A stretch of 41,530 nt of DNA from UBA1181 sp045226255 (lineage in GTDB: Bacteria > Bacteroidota > Bacteroidia > Bacteroidales > Paludibacteraceae). Below, piece after piece: positions 16,223 to 25,008 of the stretch. The notes beneath the pieces were generated by a model, which had not been told where the DNA came from, did not search any database, and saw only the letters and a list, made by a program, of their open reading frames with translations. A program made the translations under genes and the position numbers. Every line of letters starts with the position of its first letter. Position 1 is the stretch's first letter. The DNA is taken from the NCBI GenBank assembly GCA_045226255.1, contig JBGVCG010000039.1, positions 1-41,530 of the forward strand, given 5' to 3'.

Positions 16223-17122
16223 ATGATACCAATTGAAGTGACGACAATCCAAAACAGAATCTTACTGATTCGTAACCAACAAGTTATGATAGACCGAGAC
16301 ATAGCTGAACTGTATGGAGTGGAGACGAAAGTCTTGAACCAAGCGGTAAAAAGAAATGCCGATAGGTTTCCTGATAGATTTATGTTTCAATTGACCAAAG
16401 AAGAACAGTCTGAAATCGATTCTTCTTCTTTAAGGTCACAATTTGTGACCTTAAAGAATGATACGGTGAATTTAAGAGGCAAACATTCTAAGTATTTGTC
16501 TTATGCTTTCACAGAGCAAGGTGTTGCAATGTTATCATCAGTGTTGCGTAGTCCAACAGCAGTTCAAGTAAGTGTCAAAATTATGGATGCTTTCGTCTCT
16601 ATGCGCAGATTCCTTCTGTCAAATGCGCAAATATTTCAACGGCTCGACTCGCTTGAAATACACCGTATAGAATCTGATAAGCGTATTGATGAGTTATTTA
16701 CACGAATGGATCGTTACAAAATCGATGACACCCAAGGCATCTTCTTCCAAGGCCAGATATTCGATGCATACGCGAAATTTCAAAGTTTTATCGCACAAGC
16801 CCAGAAGGAGATTGTGCTGATAGACAATTATGTGGATATCACAGTGCTCGAACGGCTGGCGACCAAGAATAGCGGTGTGGACGTTACTATCTACACTTTG
16901 CCCAACACAAGGTTGACAGCGCAGGATGTCCGCAGCTTCAATGCGCAGTACCCTACACTTACGGTAAGGCACACCACTTCGATGCATGACCGCTTTCTGA
17001 TCATCGACAGCAGCATCCTCTACCACCTTGGCGCCTCGATCAAAGACCTTGGCAAGAAATGTTTCGCCTTCGAACTGTTTGATGCGGGTTTCATACCTGA
17101 TATTCTGGCGAAGGTGATATGA
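16223..17122 (+). CDS. ORF6N-domain DNA-binding protein with PLD-like C-terminal domain
   Basis: A 299-residue protein. The ORF6N domain (about 5-125) carries RNQQVMIDRDIAELYGVE, LNQAVKRNADRFPDRFMF, LRSQFVTLK and AFTEQGVAML, all hallmarks of this phage-derived KilA-N-related DNA-binding family. A helical middle follows. Residues about 170-299 look like a degenerate phospholipase-D-like fold: IVLIDNYVD, HDRFLIID, YHLGASIKDLGKK. Only one HxD-type site is visible, so nuclease activity is uncertain. Such proteins are frequent and often multicopy in Bacteroidota; their role is unproven. Codons for LRSQFVTLK lie inside a 33-base palindrome. A broken relative begins 22 bases downstream. No integrase or phage structural genes are nearby. 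Confidence 0.85.
   Translation: MIPIEVTTIQNRILLIRNQQVMIDRDIAELYGVETKVLNQAVKRNADRFPDRFMFQLTKEEQSEIDSSSLRSQFVTLKNDTVNLRGKHSKYLSYAFTEQGVAMLSSVLRSPTAVQVSVKIMDAFVSMRRFLLSNAQIFQRLDSLEIHRIESDKRIDELFTRMDRYKIDDTQGIFFQGQIFDAYAKFQSFIAQAQKEIVLIDNYVDITVLERLATKNSGVDVTIYTLPNTRLTAQDVRSFNAQYPTLTVRHTTSMHDRFLIIDSSILYHLGASIKDLGKKCFAFELFDAGFIPDILAKVI
16426..16458. repeat. 33-base perfect palindrome inside the ORF6N coding region
   Basis: Two 16-base arms pair perfectly around a single central T (16442), with core GGTCACAATTTGTGACC. Both strands encode an LRSQFVT-like string across the core. A 25-base version occurs at 24022-24046, with one arm base and its partner both changed so that pairing is kept. Confidence 0.9.
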
Positions 17123-17143
17123 TCAATTGAAAAATATCTTTGT

Positions 17144-17253
17144 ATGGAAAAGAAAAATATAGCAATACACAATGTAGATGATTTCAAGGGAAAAATCTAC
17201 ACGATTTGAGGAGTCCAAGTGATGCTCGACAGTGACGTGGCAGAGATTTGTGT
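17144..17253 (+). pseudogene. Truncated ORF6N gene (5' fragment with premature stop)
   Basis: From the ATG at 17144 the frame reads MEKKNIAIHNVDDFKGKIYT, then I, then TGA at 17207-17209. It continues as GVQVMLDSDVAEI. ORF6N proteins normally read IRGxQVMLDSDLAELYG here, so the TGA most simply came from a CGA arginine codon. Homology stops at about 17253, right at the 3' end of the AraC gene, and the rest of the ORF6N domain is missing. A TATCTTTG box at 17135-17142 directly precedes the ATG. It is non-functional as it stands. Confidence 0.75.
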
Positions 17254-17258
17254 CCTTC

Positions 17259-18176
17259 CTATTCCATCATATAGTGTCTTGGCGTCATACCCGTATGCGC
17301 CTTGAAGTATTTGCCAAAGAAACTCGGATTGGGGAAGTTGAGGATGCCCGAAATCTGCTGAACATTGTAACATCTGCTTTTCAACAACGCCTTAGCCTCC
17401 AATATGACATAATCCGCTATCAAATCCAGCGCACTTTTCCCCGAAGCCTTCACAACAACCTGCCCAAGATACTTCGTGCTAAGGCATAGCTTGTCGGCAT
17501 AAAAAGGAATCGCCCTTTCAGTACGGTAGTTCTGTTTGACAAGCTCGATGAAATTGTTGTATATCCGTTGGATATTATTACTGTTACCTGACATGTTTTC
17601 TGGGTTTCTGTAATAGTTCACGATCCATTGACAGGCATCGGCCAACATGATCTGAAGGTATCCCTTCACCGCTATCTCCTTAAACTCATAGTCCTCCCTC
17701 CCGAGGAGTTGTTTGATCTGTCCATACATATCCAAGAAGCGGGCAAATAGACTTTTGCTTGAATTTACAGTGATGGAAGAGGTGAAAAAACGATTGAACA
17801 GCGTCAAGCACTCCGGGCTCAACTCGTGGATAGGCCAAAACTCGGGTTCGAAATAAACGATCGCGACCTGCACGTCCTCCGACATCGATACCAACTGTCC
17901 AATCATATTAGGCATTATGACGACAAGCTCACCTTTCCTTGCTGTATTCCTTCCCAAGTTAACATCATAGACCATTTCACCCTCCAGAATAGCGATAATA
18001 ATGCATTTCATTATCTTACAAGGATCTCCGGTCAGGTTCATTGCCATATCGGAATGGTTGACCGGATAACCGAGATTATCCGCGAGCAATATGGATTTGC
18101 CTAAAGCCGAATATGAGTTCTCCCATTGCCGACTTTGCTGGAATATATCAAGGTGTTTGTATTTATGCTTAGCCAT
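17259..18176 (-). CDS. AraC-family transcriptional regulator, likely of the divergent RND efflux operon
   Basis: A 305-residue regulator. The N-terminal half (about 1-180) looks like a cupin-type sensor domain (GDPCKIMKCIIIAILEGEMVYDVNLG). The C-terminal 100 residues form the double helix-turn-helix: LSTKYLGQVVVKASGKSAL, then QQISGILNFPNPSFFGKYFKAHTGMTPRHY, which is the classic AraC signature. It is transcribed away from the membrane-fusion gene with 133 bases between the starts, the usual layout for a local activator of an efflux operon. The inducer is unknown. A CAAATATA (TATATTTG on the coding strand) lies at 18185-18192, too near the ATG to be a convincing promoter. The gene's 3' end abuts the ORF6N fragment. 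Confidence 0.9.
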   Translation of the reverse strand: MAKHKYKHLDIFQQSRQWENSYSALGKSILLADNLGYPVNHSDMAMNLTGDPCKIMKCIIIAILEGEMVYDVNLGRNTARKGELVVIMPNMIGQLVSMSEDVQVAIVYFEPEFWPIHELSPECLTLFNRFFTSSITVNSSKSLFARFLDMYGQIKQLLGREDYEFKEIAVKGYLQIMLADACQWIVNYYRNPENMSGNSNNIQRIYNNFIELVKQNYRTERAIPFYADKLCLSTKYLGQVVVKASGKSALDLIADYVILEAKALLKSRCYNVQQISGILNFPNPSFFGKYFKAHTGMTPRHYMME

Positions 18177-18309
18177 TTTTTATGCAAATATATAAAAAAG
18201 AACTCTTTTTGACCGCAAAAGGAGCAATTATCACCATAAAATAGGAAATATAGAACAGAATCGGGTTAAAAAAAGTTCCAATTTTGTGCCACATTTATTA
18301 GAAAGGAAA

Positions 18310-19368
18310 ATGAGCAGGAATTATTGTGTTATAGCCGCTGTTTGCATGTTAGTATGCGGTTGTCAAGTTAAGCAAGAAGACGGGAATCTTGTCCGTAGTG
18401 TGATCACAACCTCCCCCATAACCGCCGAGAAAGAGGCAGTCAAGCGTTTTTCAGGCATAGTGAACGAAGGAAGGGAAATAGCAGTAGGATTCAAGACTCC
18501 GGGGCAGATCCAAAAGATTTACACCCACGAGGGGGACTATGTGAAGGAAGGGCAACTGTTAGCCGTACTCGATGACAAAGATTACATGATAGGAGTGCAA
18601 GCAGTTGAGATACAGTACAAGCAATTACAGAACGAGGTCTCCCGTATCCGGAAGCTATACGAAGCGCAGAGCGTTTCAGGCAATGATTACGAAAAGGCGG
18701 TCGCAGGGCTTGAACAACTTCAGATGCAGCTCCAGGCCAACAAGAACAAACTGGAATACACCAAACTATATGCTCCTTCGAGTGGTTATATACAAAAGTC
18801 CAACTTCGAGAACTCTGAGATGGTGGATGCGGGAACACCCGTCTTCACCCTGTTGGACACCAAAAACATGGAGGTCACACTGAACGTCCCGTCCGATGTA
18901 TACCTCAAAAAGGAGAACATATCGGAGATAACCTGCCGCACGAACGTCCAACCCGACAAGAGCTACCGCATGAGGATCATCTCGGCCTCACCTAAGGCCG
19001 ACGGGAACCAACTCTATCAGATGAGGCTAGGCTTCGTGAAACCTGTGGCATCCCTCCCCTCCGGCATCAATGTGGAGGTCCTCATGAAACTAGACAAGAA
19101 CAAGAAAATCCACCAATATTCCCTGCCGCTGAAATCGGTATTCAACCATGACGGGAAGGCCTTCGTATATGTACTGGACAATGATACCATCGTGAGGGAA
19201 AAGGAGATTAACCTTTTGGGTGTTGATAGCGAAGGAAACGCTCTTACCGACACGCCTTTCGAGACATCCGACAAGATTGTCAGGTCTGGTGTAAACGCTC
19301 TCCATAACGGGGAGAAAGTGAAGATTGTAAATGAGAAGTCGAAAACCAATGTGGGAGATTTGATGTAA
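18310..19368 (+). CDS. RND efflux periplasmic adaptor (membrane fusion lipoprotein)
   Basis: A 352-residue adaptor linking an RND pump to its outer-membrane channel. The N-terminus MSRNYCVIAAVCMLVCGCQVK is a lipoprotein signal, with Cys18 as the likely lipidated residue. FSGIVNEGREIAVGFKTPGQI and EGDYVKEGQLLAVLDDKDY form the first lipoyl half, and a coiled-coil hairpin with many Gln/Lys/Leu follows. The second lipoyl half is KLYAPSSGYI, then the beta-barrel and C-terminal domains. The frame extends to a GTG at 18286, but the lipoprotein signal fixes the start at 18310. It is the first gene of a three-gene operon; the RND gene follows after 12 bases. Confidence 0.93.
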   Translation: MSRNYCVIAAVCMLVCGCQVKQEDGNLVRSVITTSPITAEKEAVKRFSGIVNEGREIAVGFKTPGQIQKIYTHEGDYVKEGQLLAVLDDKDYMIGVQAVEIQYKQLQNEVSRIRKLYEAQSVSGNDYEKAVAGLEQLQMQLQANKNKLEYTKLYAPSSGYIQKSNFENSEMVDAGTPVFTLLDTKNMEVTLNVPSDVYLKKENISEITCRTNVQPDKSYRMRIISASPKADGNQLYQMRLGFVKPVASLPSGINVEVLMKLDKNKKIHQYSLPLKSVFNHDGKAFVYVLDNDTIVREKEINLLGVDSEGNALTDTPFETSDKIVRSGVNALHNGEKVKIVNEKSKTNVGDLM

Positions 19369-19380
19369 AACCTTATCGTT

Positions 19381-22300
19381 ATGAAACTGAAATTTGCAGA
19401 ATTTCTCATCAAGCGGCCAACGATATTCTGGTCGTTTGTGGTAGCAATAATAGTAGCGGGTGTGTTGGCATTCTCGGCGATGCCTAAGCTTGAAGACCCT
19501 GCGGTGGCAGGCAAGCAAGCGATGGTGGTGGTGCCTTATCCAGGAGCAACAGCCCATGAGGTGGAACTCAAAGTGGCTCTTCTGATGGAGACGAAATTGC
19601 GTGAACTGCCAAACGTGCGACGCATAAAGACCGAATGTCGTCCTTCTATGGCAATGTTTACGGTAGAGTTCGAGATGTCTGTGCTGATGCGTGACATAGA
19701 ACAATATTTTGATTTTGTGCGCCGCAAGGTTGATGATGTAAAAGCACAACTGCCACAGGATTGCTACGATCCGATTGTTATCGATGACATGATGGATGTT
19801 TACGGTATCTTCTATTCACTTACAGGTGATGGTTATACCTATCCAGAACTTAATAAGTATGCGAAGTTCATACGGCGGGAGCTCCAAAAGGTGAAGGGGG
19901 TCAAGCGTGTGATTGTTTCGGGTGCGCCACAAGAGACCATCGACATCATTATCAGCAAAGAGAAATTATCCCGTAATGGTCTGATACCTACACAAATAAT
20001 GATGAGCCTCAACAATGCTGGCAAAACTGTCAGTGGAGGCAATTTCGCCACCGATGATACCGAGTATTCCATGCGTATCTCCGAAGCAATAGAGGATGAG
20101 GAGGATGTAAAAAATGTATTAATATCCACATCGGATGGTAAAACCATCCGCATCGGAGACATTGCAACCGTAAAACGCACATTCGCCGAACCGCAAAAGA
20201 ATGGGTTCTATGTTAACAACAACCCTGCTATTGCCATCTGCATCGCCATGGAAAAAAATGCCGTTGTCCCCGATGTAGGCAAGGCGGTAGACCAGAAACT
20301 AGCGGAGGTGATGAAGAAAGTGCCTGTGGGAATCAAAACCGATAAGATATTCTTCCAACCTGATAAGGTGAGTGAGGCTATCTCAGGATTCATGGTCAAC
20401 CTTTTGGAGTCTGTTCTCATTGTGATTTTGGTATTGATCTTCGCAATGGGTTTTCGAAGTGGATTGATTATTGGATTTGGACTAATCCTCACCATCTGCG
20501 TGTCATTTCCAATACTATATGGGGTAGGAACAACATTGCAGCGTATCTCGCTCGGAGCATTTATCGTAGCCATGGGTATGCTGGTTGACAACTCCATTGT
20601 CATCATGGATGGTATTCTGATTGATAAGCAGCGTGGCCTGGGACCAAAGACCTACCTCTATCGAATCGGGAAGAATACGGCTTTACCTCTCTTAGCCGCC
20701 ACCATCATCGCCATTTCCACATTCTTAGGCGTTTACCTTTCGCCAGATTCTGCGGGAGAATACTGTAGAGATATGTTCATGGTATTGTGCGTCAGCCTTT
20801 TAGCAAGTTGGTTCTTAGCATTAGTACAAGTTCCGATGTGTGTGAAAACATGGATGTCACCTAAAGTAAAACCAGGGAAAGAACAGAAGAATCCTGAAAA
20901 CGGCAAGATTCAAAAGGTTGTCAGGAAAATGGTCTCAAAACTCATCGACCATAAGAAGATCACGATATGTTGTGCGGTAGTCCTCTTAGCTGTATGTGGC
21001 TTTGGAATGACAAAGGTGAAGAACCTCTTCTTCCCTGATTTCGACTACAATCAATTTGTGATTGAGTATTGGATGCCAGAACAGACGAGTCCTGATAAGG
21101 TAAAAAAAGATTTGACGGAGATCTCTGATACTCTTATGAAGACCCCCGACATTAAACGCGTCTCCTTCTGTATGTCAAGCGCCCCAGCGCATTATAGTCT
21201 AGTACGTCCAATGAACAATGGAGGGGATAGTTATGGCGAGTTAATTATTGATTGCGAGGATTTCAATACGGTAAAAAGAATAACACCTTCGCTGCAGAAG
21301 TTTCTGAGGGAAAACTATCCGGAGGCTTACATTCGATTTAGAAGATATAACTTCTCGATAGCCTCCTCGCATCCTATCGAAGCACAGTTTAGAGGACCCG
21401 ACCCGGAGGTACTGAGATCACTTTCCGCCCAGGCAGAAGAAATTATGCGCGCATGTCCTTATGTGGACAAGTATTCTGTACAGAACAACTGGAGACCTAT
21501 GGGGAAATCCTTGACTGCTGAATACATCCGTGAGAATGCAATTCGTTGTGGTATAGAACGTTCCGATATGGCCAATGCATTGGCAGCTGCCACATCAGGT
21601 CTGGCTGTTGGCGTAATCAACAACCAAGACAATATGGTGTTGATCAACATGAAGGTGAGGAACGCCGACATGACACCAATCACCAACCTCGACGAAATAC
21701 CGGTCTGGAGCACGATGAACCTCCACTTCTCGGAGGCTGATCTGATGGAGTTGGCGCAGAACCCACACGCCGCCTCAAAGTTACAGGATAAGATCTTCAG
21801 CTGCGTTCCACTCTCAACGATTGCCAGGAATGTGAAGCCTGAATGGGAAGAGCAGTATATCTTCCGTGTCGACGGGGAACGTGCCATAGAGGCCGAGTGC
21901 GACCCTAACTTTGACCTATACGAAGGCACCCAAGCGAAGGTGATGTCCGAGATAAAGGAGAAGATCGAGAACATCGCATTGCCGGAGGGTTATAGCCTCG
22001 CCTGGATCGGAGAGGACGACATGGCAGGCGATGCGATAAAGAACATATTAGGCACCATTCCTATAATCCTGCTCCTCATTCTGGGCATCCTGCTGTTGCT
22101 CTTTAACTCCTGGCGCAAATTGTTGCTAGTATTGATTTGCTTCCCATTTGTAATCTGCGGCATCGTGCCAGTCCTGCTGTTGTTCAAAATACCATTTACA
22201 TTTGTTGCCATCATAGGATTGATGGGGTTGATGGGTATGATGATAAAGAACTCCATCGTGCTGGTCGACGAAATCGGAAGACTGAAACGGGAGGAGGGCA

Positions 22301-22521
22301 AGTCTGACTACGAAGCGGTGGTAACTGCGGCGATAAGCAGAACCCGCCCTGTCGTAATGGCTTCGTTGACAACAATTCTAGGCATGCTACCGCTCATTAC
22401 GGATGCCATGTACAGCTCTATGGCGGCGGCGATCATGTCGGGACTCGCTGTCGGGACCATCATAACACTCGTATTGTTGCCTGTCTTCTATGCGGCATTG
22501 TTTAAAGTCAGCAAACATTAA
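19381..22521 (+). CDS. RND-family efflux pump (AcrB/MdtB-like inner-membrane transporter)
   Basis: A 1046-residue proton-driven exporter with the family's twelve-helix, two-repeat layout. The first helix starts at IKRPTIFWSFVVAIIVAG. The porter-domain motif DPAVAGKQAMVVVPYPGA lies near residue 40. GMLVDNSIVIMDG near 400 holds the conserved TM4 Asp of the proton relay. The second half starts at LIDHKKITICCAV, and GLMGLMGMMIKNSIVLVDE with SRTRPVVMASLTTILGMLPL lies near the end. It belongs to the multidrug HAE1-type group rather than the metal (CusA) group, judging from the missing Met-rich site; substrates are not predictable. OMF and MFP genes flank it with 12- and 18-base gaps. Confidence 0.94.
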   Translation: MKLKFAEFLIKRPTIFWSFVVAIIVAGVLAFSAMPKLEDPAVAGKQAMVVVPYPGATAHEVELKVALLMETKLRELPNVRRIKTECRPSMAMFTVEFEMSVLMRDIEQYFDFVRRKVDDVKAQLPQDCYDPIVIDDMMDVYGIFYSLTGDGYTYPELNKYAKFIRRELQKVKGVKRVIVSGAPQETIDIIISKEKLSRNGLIPTQIMMSLNNAGKTVSGGNFATDDTEYSMRISEAIEDEEDVKNVLISTSDGKTIRIGDIATVKRTFAEPQKNGFYVNNNPAIAICIAMEKNAVVPDVGKAVDQKLAEVMKKVPVGIKTDKIFFQPDKVSEAISGFMVNLLESVLIVILVLIFAMGFRSGLIIGFGLILTICVSFPILYGVGTTLQRISLGAFIVAMGMLVDNSIVIMDGILIDKQRGLGPKTYLYRIGKNTALPLLAATIIAISTFLGVYLSPDSAGEYCRDMFMVLCVSLLASWFLALVQVPMCVKTWMSPKVKPGKEQKNPENGKIQKVVRKMVSKLIDHKKITICCAVVLLAVCGFGMTKVKNLFFPDFDYNQFVIEYWMPEQTSPDKVKKDLTEISDTLMKTPDIKRVSFCMSSAPAHYSLVRPMNNGGDSYGELIIDCEDFNTVKRITPSLQKFLRENYPEAYIRFRRYNFSIASSHPIEAQFRGPDPEVLRSLSAQAEEIMRACPYVDKYSVQNNWRPMGKSLTAEYIRENAIRCGIERSDMANALAAATSGLAVGVINNQDNMVLINMKVRNADMTPITNLDEIPVWSTMNLHFSEADLMELAQNPHAASKLQDKIFSCVPLSTIARNVKPEWEEQYIFRVDGERAIEAECDPNFDLYEGTQAKVMSEIKEKIENIALPEGYSLAWIGEDDMAGDAIKNILGTIPIILLLILGILLLLFNSWRKLLLVLICFPFVICGIVPVLLLFKIPFTFVAIIGLMGLMGMMIKNSIVLVDEIGRLKREEGKSDYEAVVTAAISRTRPVVMASLTTILGMLPLITDAMYSSMAAAIMSGLAVGTIITLVLLPVFYAALFKVSKH

Positions 22522-22539
22522 CATATTAGATTATAAACG

Positions 22540-23841
22540 ATGAAAAAAATATTATTGATATGGCTGCTTTTCGGTGTACTGGCCACTACTCATGCACAAC
22601 GGACACTGACTCTGGATTCATGCAGGATATTAGCCCTACAGAATGCGGAGGAACTGACAAAGTCTGAGAACGCACGGAAGATCTCAGATTACGACCTCAA
22701 GAACGCCAAGATGTCGATGTTGCCTACCGTCAATGCGAGTGGCAATCTCCTATATGCCTTTCCAAACATAGAAGTGCTGGGTTCCGAAATGATCCTGAAA
22801 GGTGTCTATATGGCGGGTATATCGTTGACGCAACCGCTCTATGTCGGAGGGAAGATCACGAATGGCATAAAAATGGCGCAAACCGGCAAGGAATGTTCCG
22901 AAATCCAAATGCGGCAGACCAAGATGCAACTATACGCCAACGTCGACAACGCCTACTACACCTGCATCGCAGTTAACGAAAAGGTCAAGATGCTGGAAGC
23001 CTATAAGAAACAGATGGAACATCTCGAAAACGTGGTCAAGACAAGTATACAAGCTGAGATGTCGACCCAGCATGACCTCCTACGGATCACCTCCAAGAAG
23101 AGCGAGATAGAATATAATCTGAAGAAGGCCCAGAATGGCCTTTCCCTCTGTAGAATGGCTTTGGCCAACCACATCGGTGCGGATTTGGAGGATACGATTA
23201 TCCCCGCCGATTCGATCCTCACTATCAATGCACCAGAAGAACTCAGCGAAGACATCTCCCTACGTCCCGAAATCCAACTATTGGAGAAGCAAATTGAAGT
23301 GAAAGAACGCCAAATCAAGATGGAACGTGCCGAAGCATTACCGATCGTGGCCCTTTCGGCAGGCTATAACTACTGCGGAAACATCAAGATGGAGGGTTAT
23401 GCACAAGCGGAGGACGGCAACTACTACCCATATACCAACAAGTTCAACCAAGGACTCGGAATGGTCATGCTATCGGTTCAGATCCCTCTGCTGGATTGGG
23501 GGAAGACAATCCGCAACACTAAGAAAGCCAAGCTACAACTTGAAGACTCACAACTAGATCTGCAGAAAAATAAAAAGTTGATGCAGATTGAAGTACGGCA
23601 GACGGTACAGAACCTCACAGACGGATATTCCATGTATCTGACAGCCCAACTCGGATTCCAGGATGCGGATCAGAACCTCCGTAAGATGACACAGATGTAC
23701 CAAAACCAGTTCTGCACGCTCACAGACCTTCTGGACGCCCAAAGCCTATGGCAACAGTCGTATTCAAACCTGATTGAGGCGCAGACGCAATACAAAATCT
23801 ATGAAACAGAATACCTTAGAGTAACAGGACGATTGGAATAA
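22540..23841 (+). CDS. TolC-like outer-membrane efflux channel protein
   Basis: A 433-residue outer-membrane factor that completes the tripartite pump. The signal peptide is MKKILLIWLLFGVLATTHAQ. Two OEP repeats follow, each a long amphipathic helix pair: LTLDSCRILALQNAEEL opens the first, and LRPEIQLLEKQIEVKERQIKMERAEALP opens the second. Beta-strand segments ITQPLYVGG and VQIPLLDWGK match positions seen in TolC homologues. Its last gene position in the operon and the stem-loop directly after the stop suggest transcription of all three genes from the promoter controlled by the AraC protein. Confidence 0.93.
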   Translation: MKKILLIWLLFGVLATTHAQRTLTLDSCRILALQNAEELTKSENARKISDYDLKNAKMSMLPTVNASGNLLYAFPNIEVLGSEMILKGVYMAGISLTQPLYVGGKITNGIKMAQTGKECSEIQMRQTKMQLYANVDNAYYTCIAVNEKVKMLEAYKKQMEHLENVVKTSIQAEMSTQHDLLRITSKKSEIEYNLKKAQNGLSLCRMALANHIGADLEDTIIPADSILTINAPEELSEDISLRPEIQLLEKQIEVKERQIKMERAEALPIVALSAGYNYCGNIKMEGYAQAEDGNYYPYTNKFNQGLGMVMLSVQIPLLDWGKTIRNTKKAKLQLEDSQLDLQKNKKLMQIEVRQTVQNLTDGYSMYLTAQLGFQDADQNLRKMTQMYQNQFCTLTDLLDAQSLWQQSYSNLIEAQTQYKIYETEYLRVTGRLE

Positions 23842-23862
23842 AAAAAAACAGGAGGAGAAAAG

Positions 23863-23890
23863 ACTCGCGAACTAAATCTAGTTTGCGAGT
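23863..23890 (+). terminator. Probable terminator of the efflux operon
   Basis: A 10-bp stem (23863-23872 with 23881-23890, one G-U pair) and 8-nt loop, 21 bases after the OMF stop. Only a short T stretch follows, so strength is uncertain. Confidence 0.5.
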
Positions 23891-23934
23891 TTGAAAGTAA
23901 TAACTCGAATTAATAGGCAAAGTACAAATCAGTT

Positions 23935-23973
23935 TGAAAGGCTGCAACATATATAGCCCAGGGTAACGCCTGT
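23935..23973 (+). repeat. Short intergenic repeat (copy B, decayed)
   Basis: Matches 15938-15977 at nearly all of 40 positions (three substitutions, one lost base). The changes break its central CAGGGC/GCCCTG hairpin, so it is a decayed copy. Like copy A it lies just before ORF6N-derived sequence. Confidence 0.65.
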
Positions 23974-23991
23974 AGTTCCCAGAACAACGCC

Positions 23992-24054
23992 ATTATGGCT
24001 CATGAAGTCATATATCAGTTTTTGAGGTCACAAATTGTGACCTCAAGTTGGAAT
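23992..24054 (+). pseudogene. ORF6N remnant containing a 25-base palindrome
   Basis: The plus frame reads QFLRSQIVTSSWND, matching the ORF6N motif LRSQ(I/F)VTSSWGG, with no intact gene around it. Because the core (24022-24046, 12-base arms around one central base) is a palindrome, the minus strand also reads NLRSQFVTSK, so the original orientation is ambiguous. The rest of the 23842-24111 gap holds the operon terminator and repeat copy B. Confidence 0.55.
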
Positions 24055-24111
24055 GACATAGGAACTGCTCAAAGGTTTTATAGCAAAAGTTTTCAGTAGG
24101 AGCTTGTCCTA

Positions 24112-24987
24112 TCAAAGCAGCTTTATTTGTCCCGTATATATATTCTCTTTGGTCACCCACTTATCTATGGCGAACAGGACTAGGTTGACGATAAGCAGTG
24201 TGATGAAACCGGCCACGCCTGGCAGTCCGCCCAGCAGGTCGTTGAATCCGTCGATGTACATCATCGATAGCCCCGCACCGGCATTGATCGCCCCATGGAA
24301 GATGGCTGCTGGAATCATGGAATGGGCCTTGATACGGATGTATTGTATCACGGGTGTGATCATTATGCAGAACAACACCATCATCGCCGCTCCTACCGTA
24401 GGGTGTTGGGGGTAGTTGTGCCCCATCAGGATGATTGGTGCGTGCCAGATGCCCCAGATGACGCCGATCACCAGTGCCGTTTTCAGGAAGCTGACGCCCT
24501 CGAACTGTTTAAGCAACCAGCCACGCCATGCTATTTCCTCGCCGAAGGCAACCACGGCATTGATCGTGAGACTTGAGAAGAGCCCCGACAGAAGGGAGAT
24601 GCCCAGTAGCCCGTAAGCGTCAATTCCAGGAATCTGTTCCGACATTTTTTCCAGCGCTTTCTGCAAAAGGGGAGTCTCGGTGGAGAAGCGCATCGAAGGG
24701 AACGCAGTCGAAACCGCCAACGCCAAGAGGTTGATGGCTATAGGCAACAGTGCCGCCACCACAAACCAACGGTTGAATCGGAGGGAGATGCCAAGATCCT
24801 TCAGGATAGGTTCGTGGAGGATGGATTGCGTGATGATCACCGAGAGCAGGGGAATGAACATCAGACCTGAGCAGAAGGCGACTCCGCTGATGCCTTGCAT
24901 GTCACCGCCAAGCAAATAAAACGCCGCCGAAGCGATCCATGAGATGATACAAACTATTAGGATAAAAAGTAGTGGCTTATTTTTCAT
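24112..24987 (-). CDS. CPBP-family intramembrane glutamic endopeptidase
   Basis: A 291-residue polytopic membrane protein of the CAAX-protease/bacteriocin-processing (Abi) family, with about eight hydrophobic helices. The catalytic motifs are present: AFGEEIAWRGWLL (Glu150, Glu151, Arg155), WGIWHAPI (His182) and FHGAINA. Known bacterial members process or degrade membrane peptides, but targets are rarely known and nothing here identifies one. It is monocistronic, with its own promoter upstream, and convergent with the efflux operon. Confidence 0.9.
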   Translation of the reverse strand: MKNKPLLFILIVCIISWIASAAFYLLGGDMQGISGVAFCSGLMFIPLLSVIITQSILHEPILKDLGISLRFNRWFVVAALLPIAINLLALAVSTAFPSMRFSTETPLLQKALEKMSEQIPGIDAYGLLGISLLSGLFSSLTINAVVAFGEEIAWRGWLLKQFEGVSFLKTALVIGVIWGIWHAPIILMGHNYPQHPTVGAAMMVLFCIMITPVIQYIRIKAHSMIPAAIFHGAINAGAGLSMMYIDGFNDLLGGLPGVAGFITLLIVNLVLFAIDKWVTKENIYTGQIKLL

Positions 24988-25008
24988 GATTCTCTGCTTT
25001 TGTTCTTA

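Noticed and set aside
18286..18309. GTG start for the membrane fusion protein
   Set aside because: The lipoprotein signal begins at the ATG at 18310, and the extra eight residues would spoil it.
17259..23841. Efflux region as an identifiable transposon or integrative element
   Set aside because: No transposase, integrase, terminal inverted repeats or target duplication are visible at its edges.
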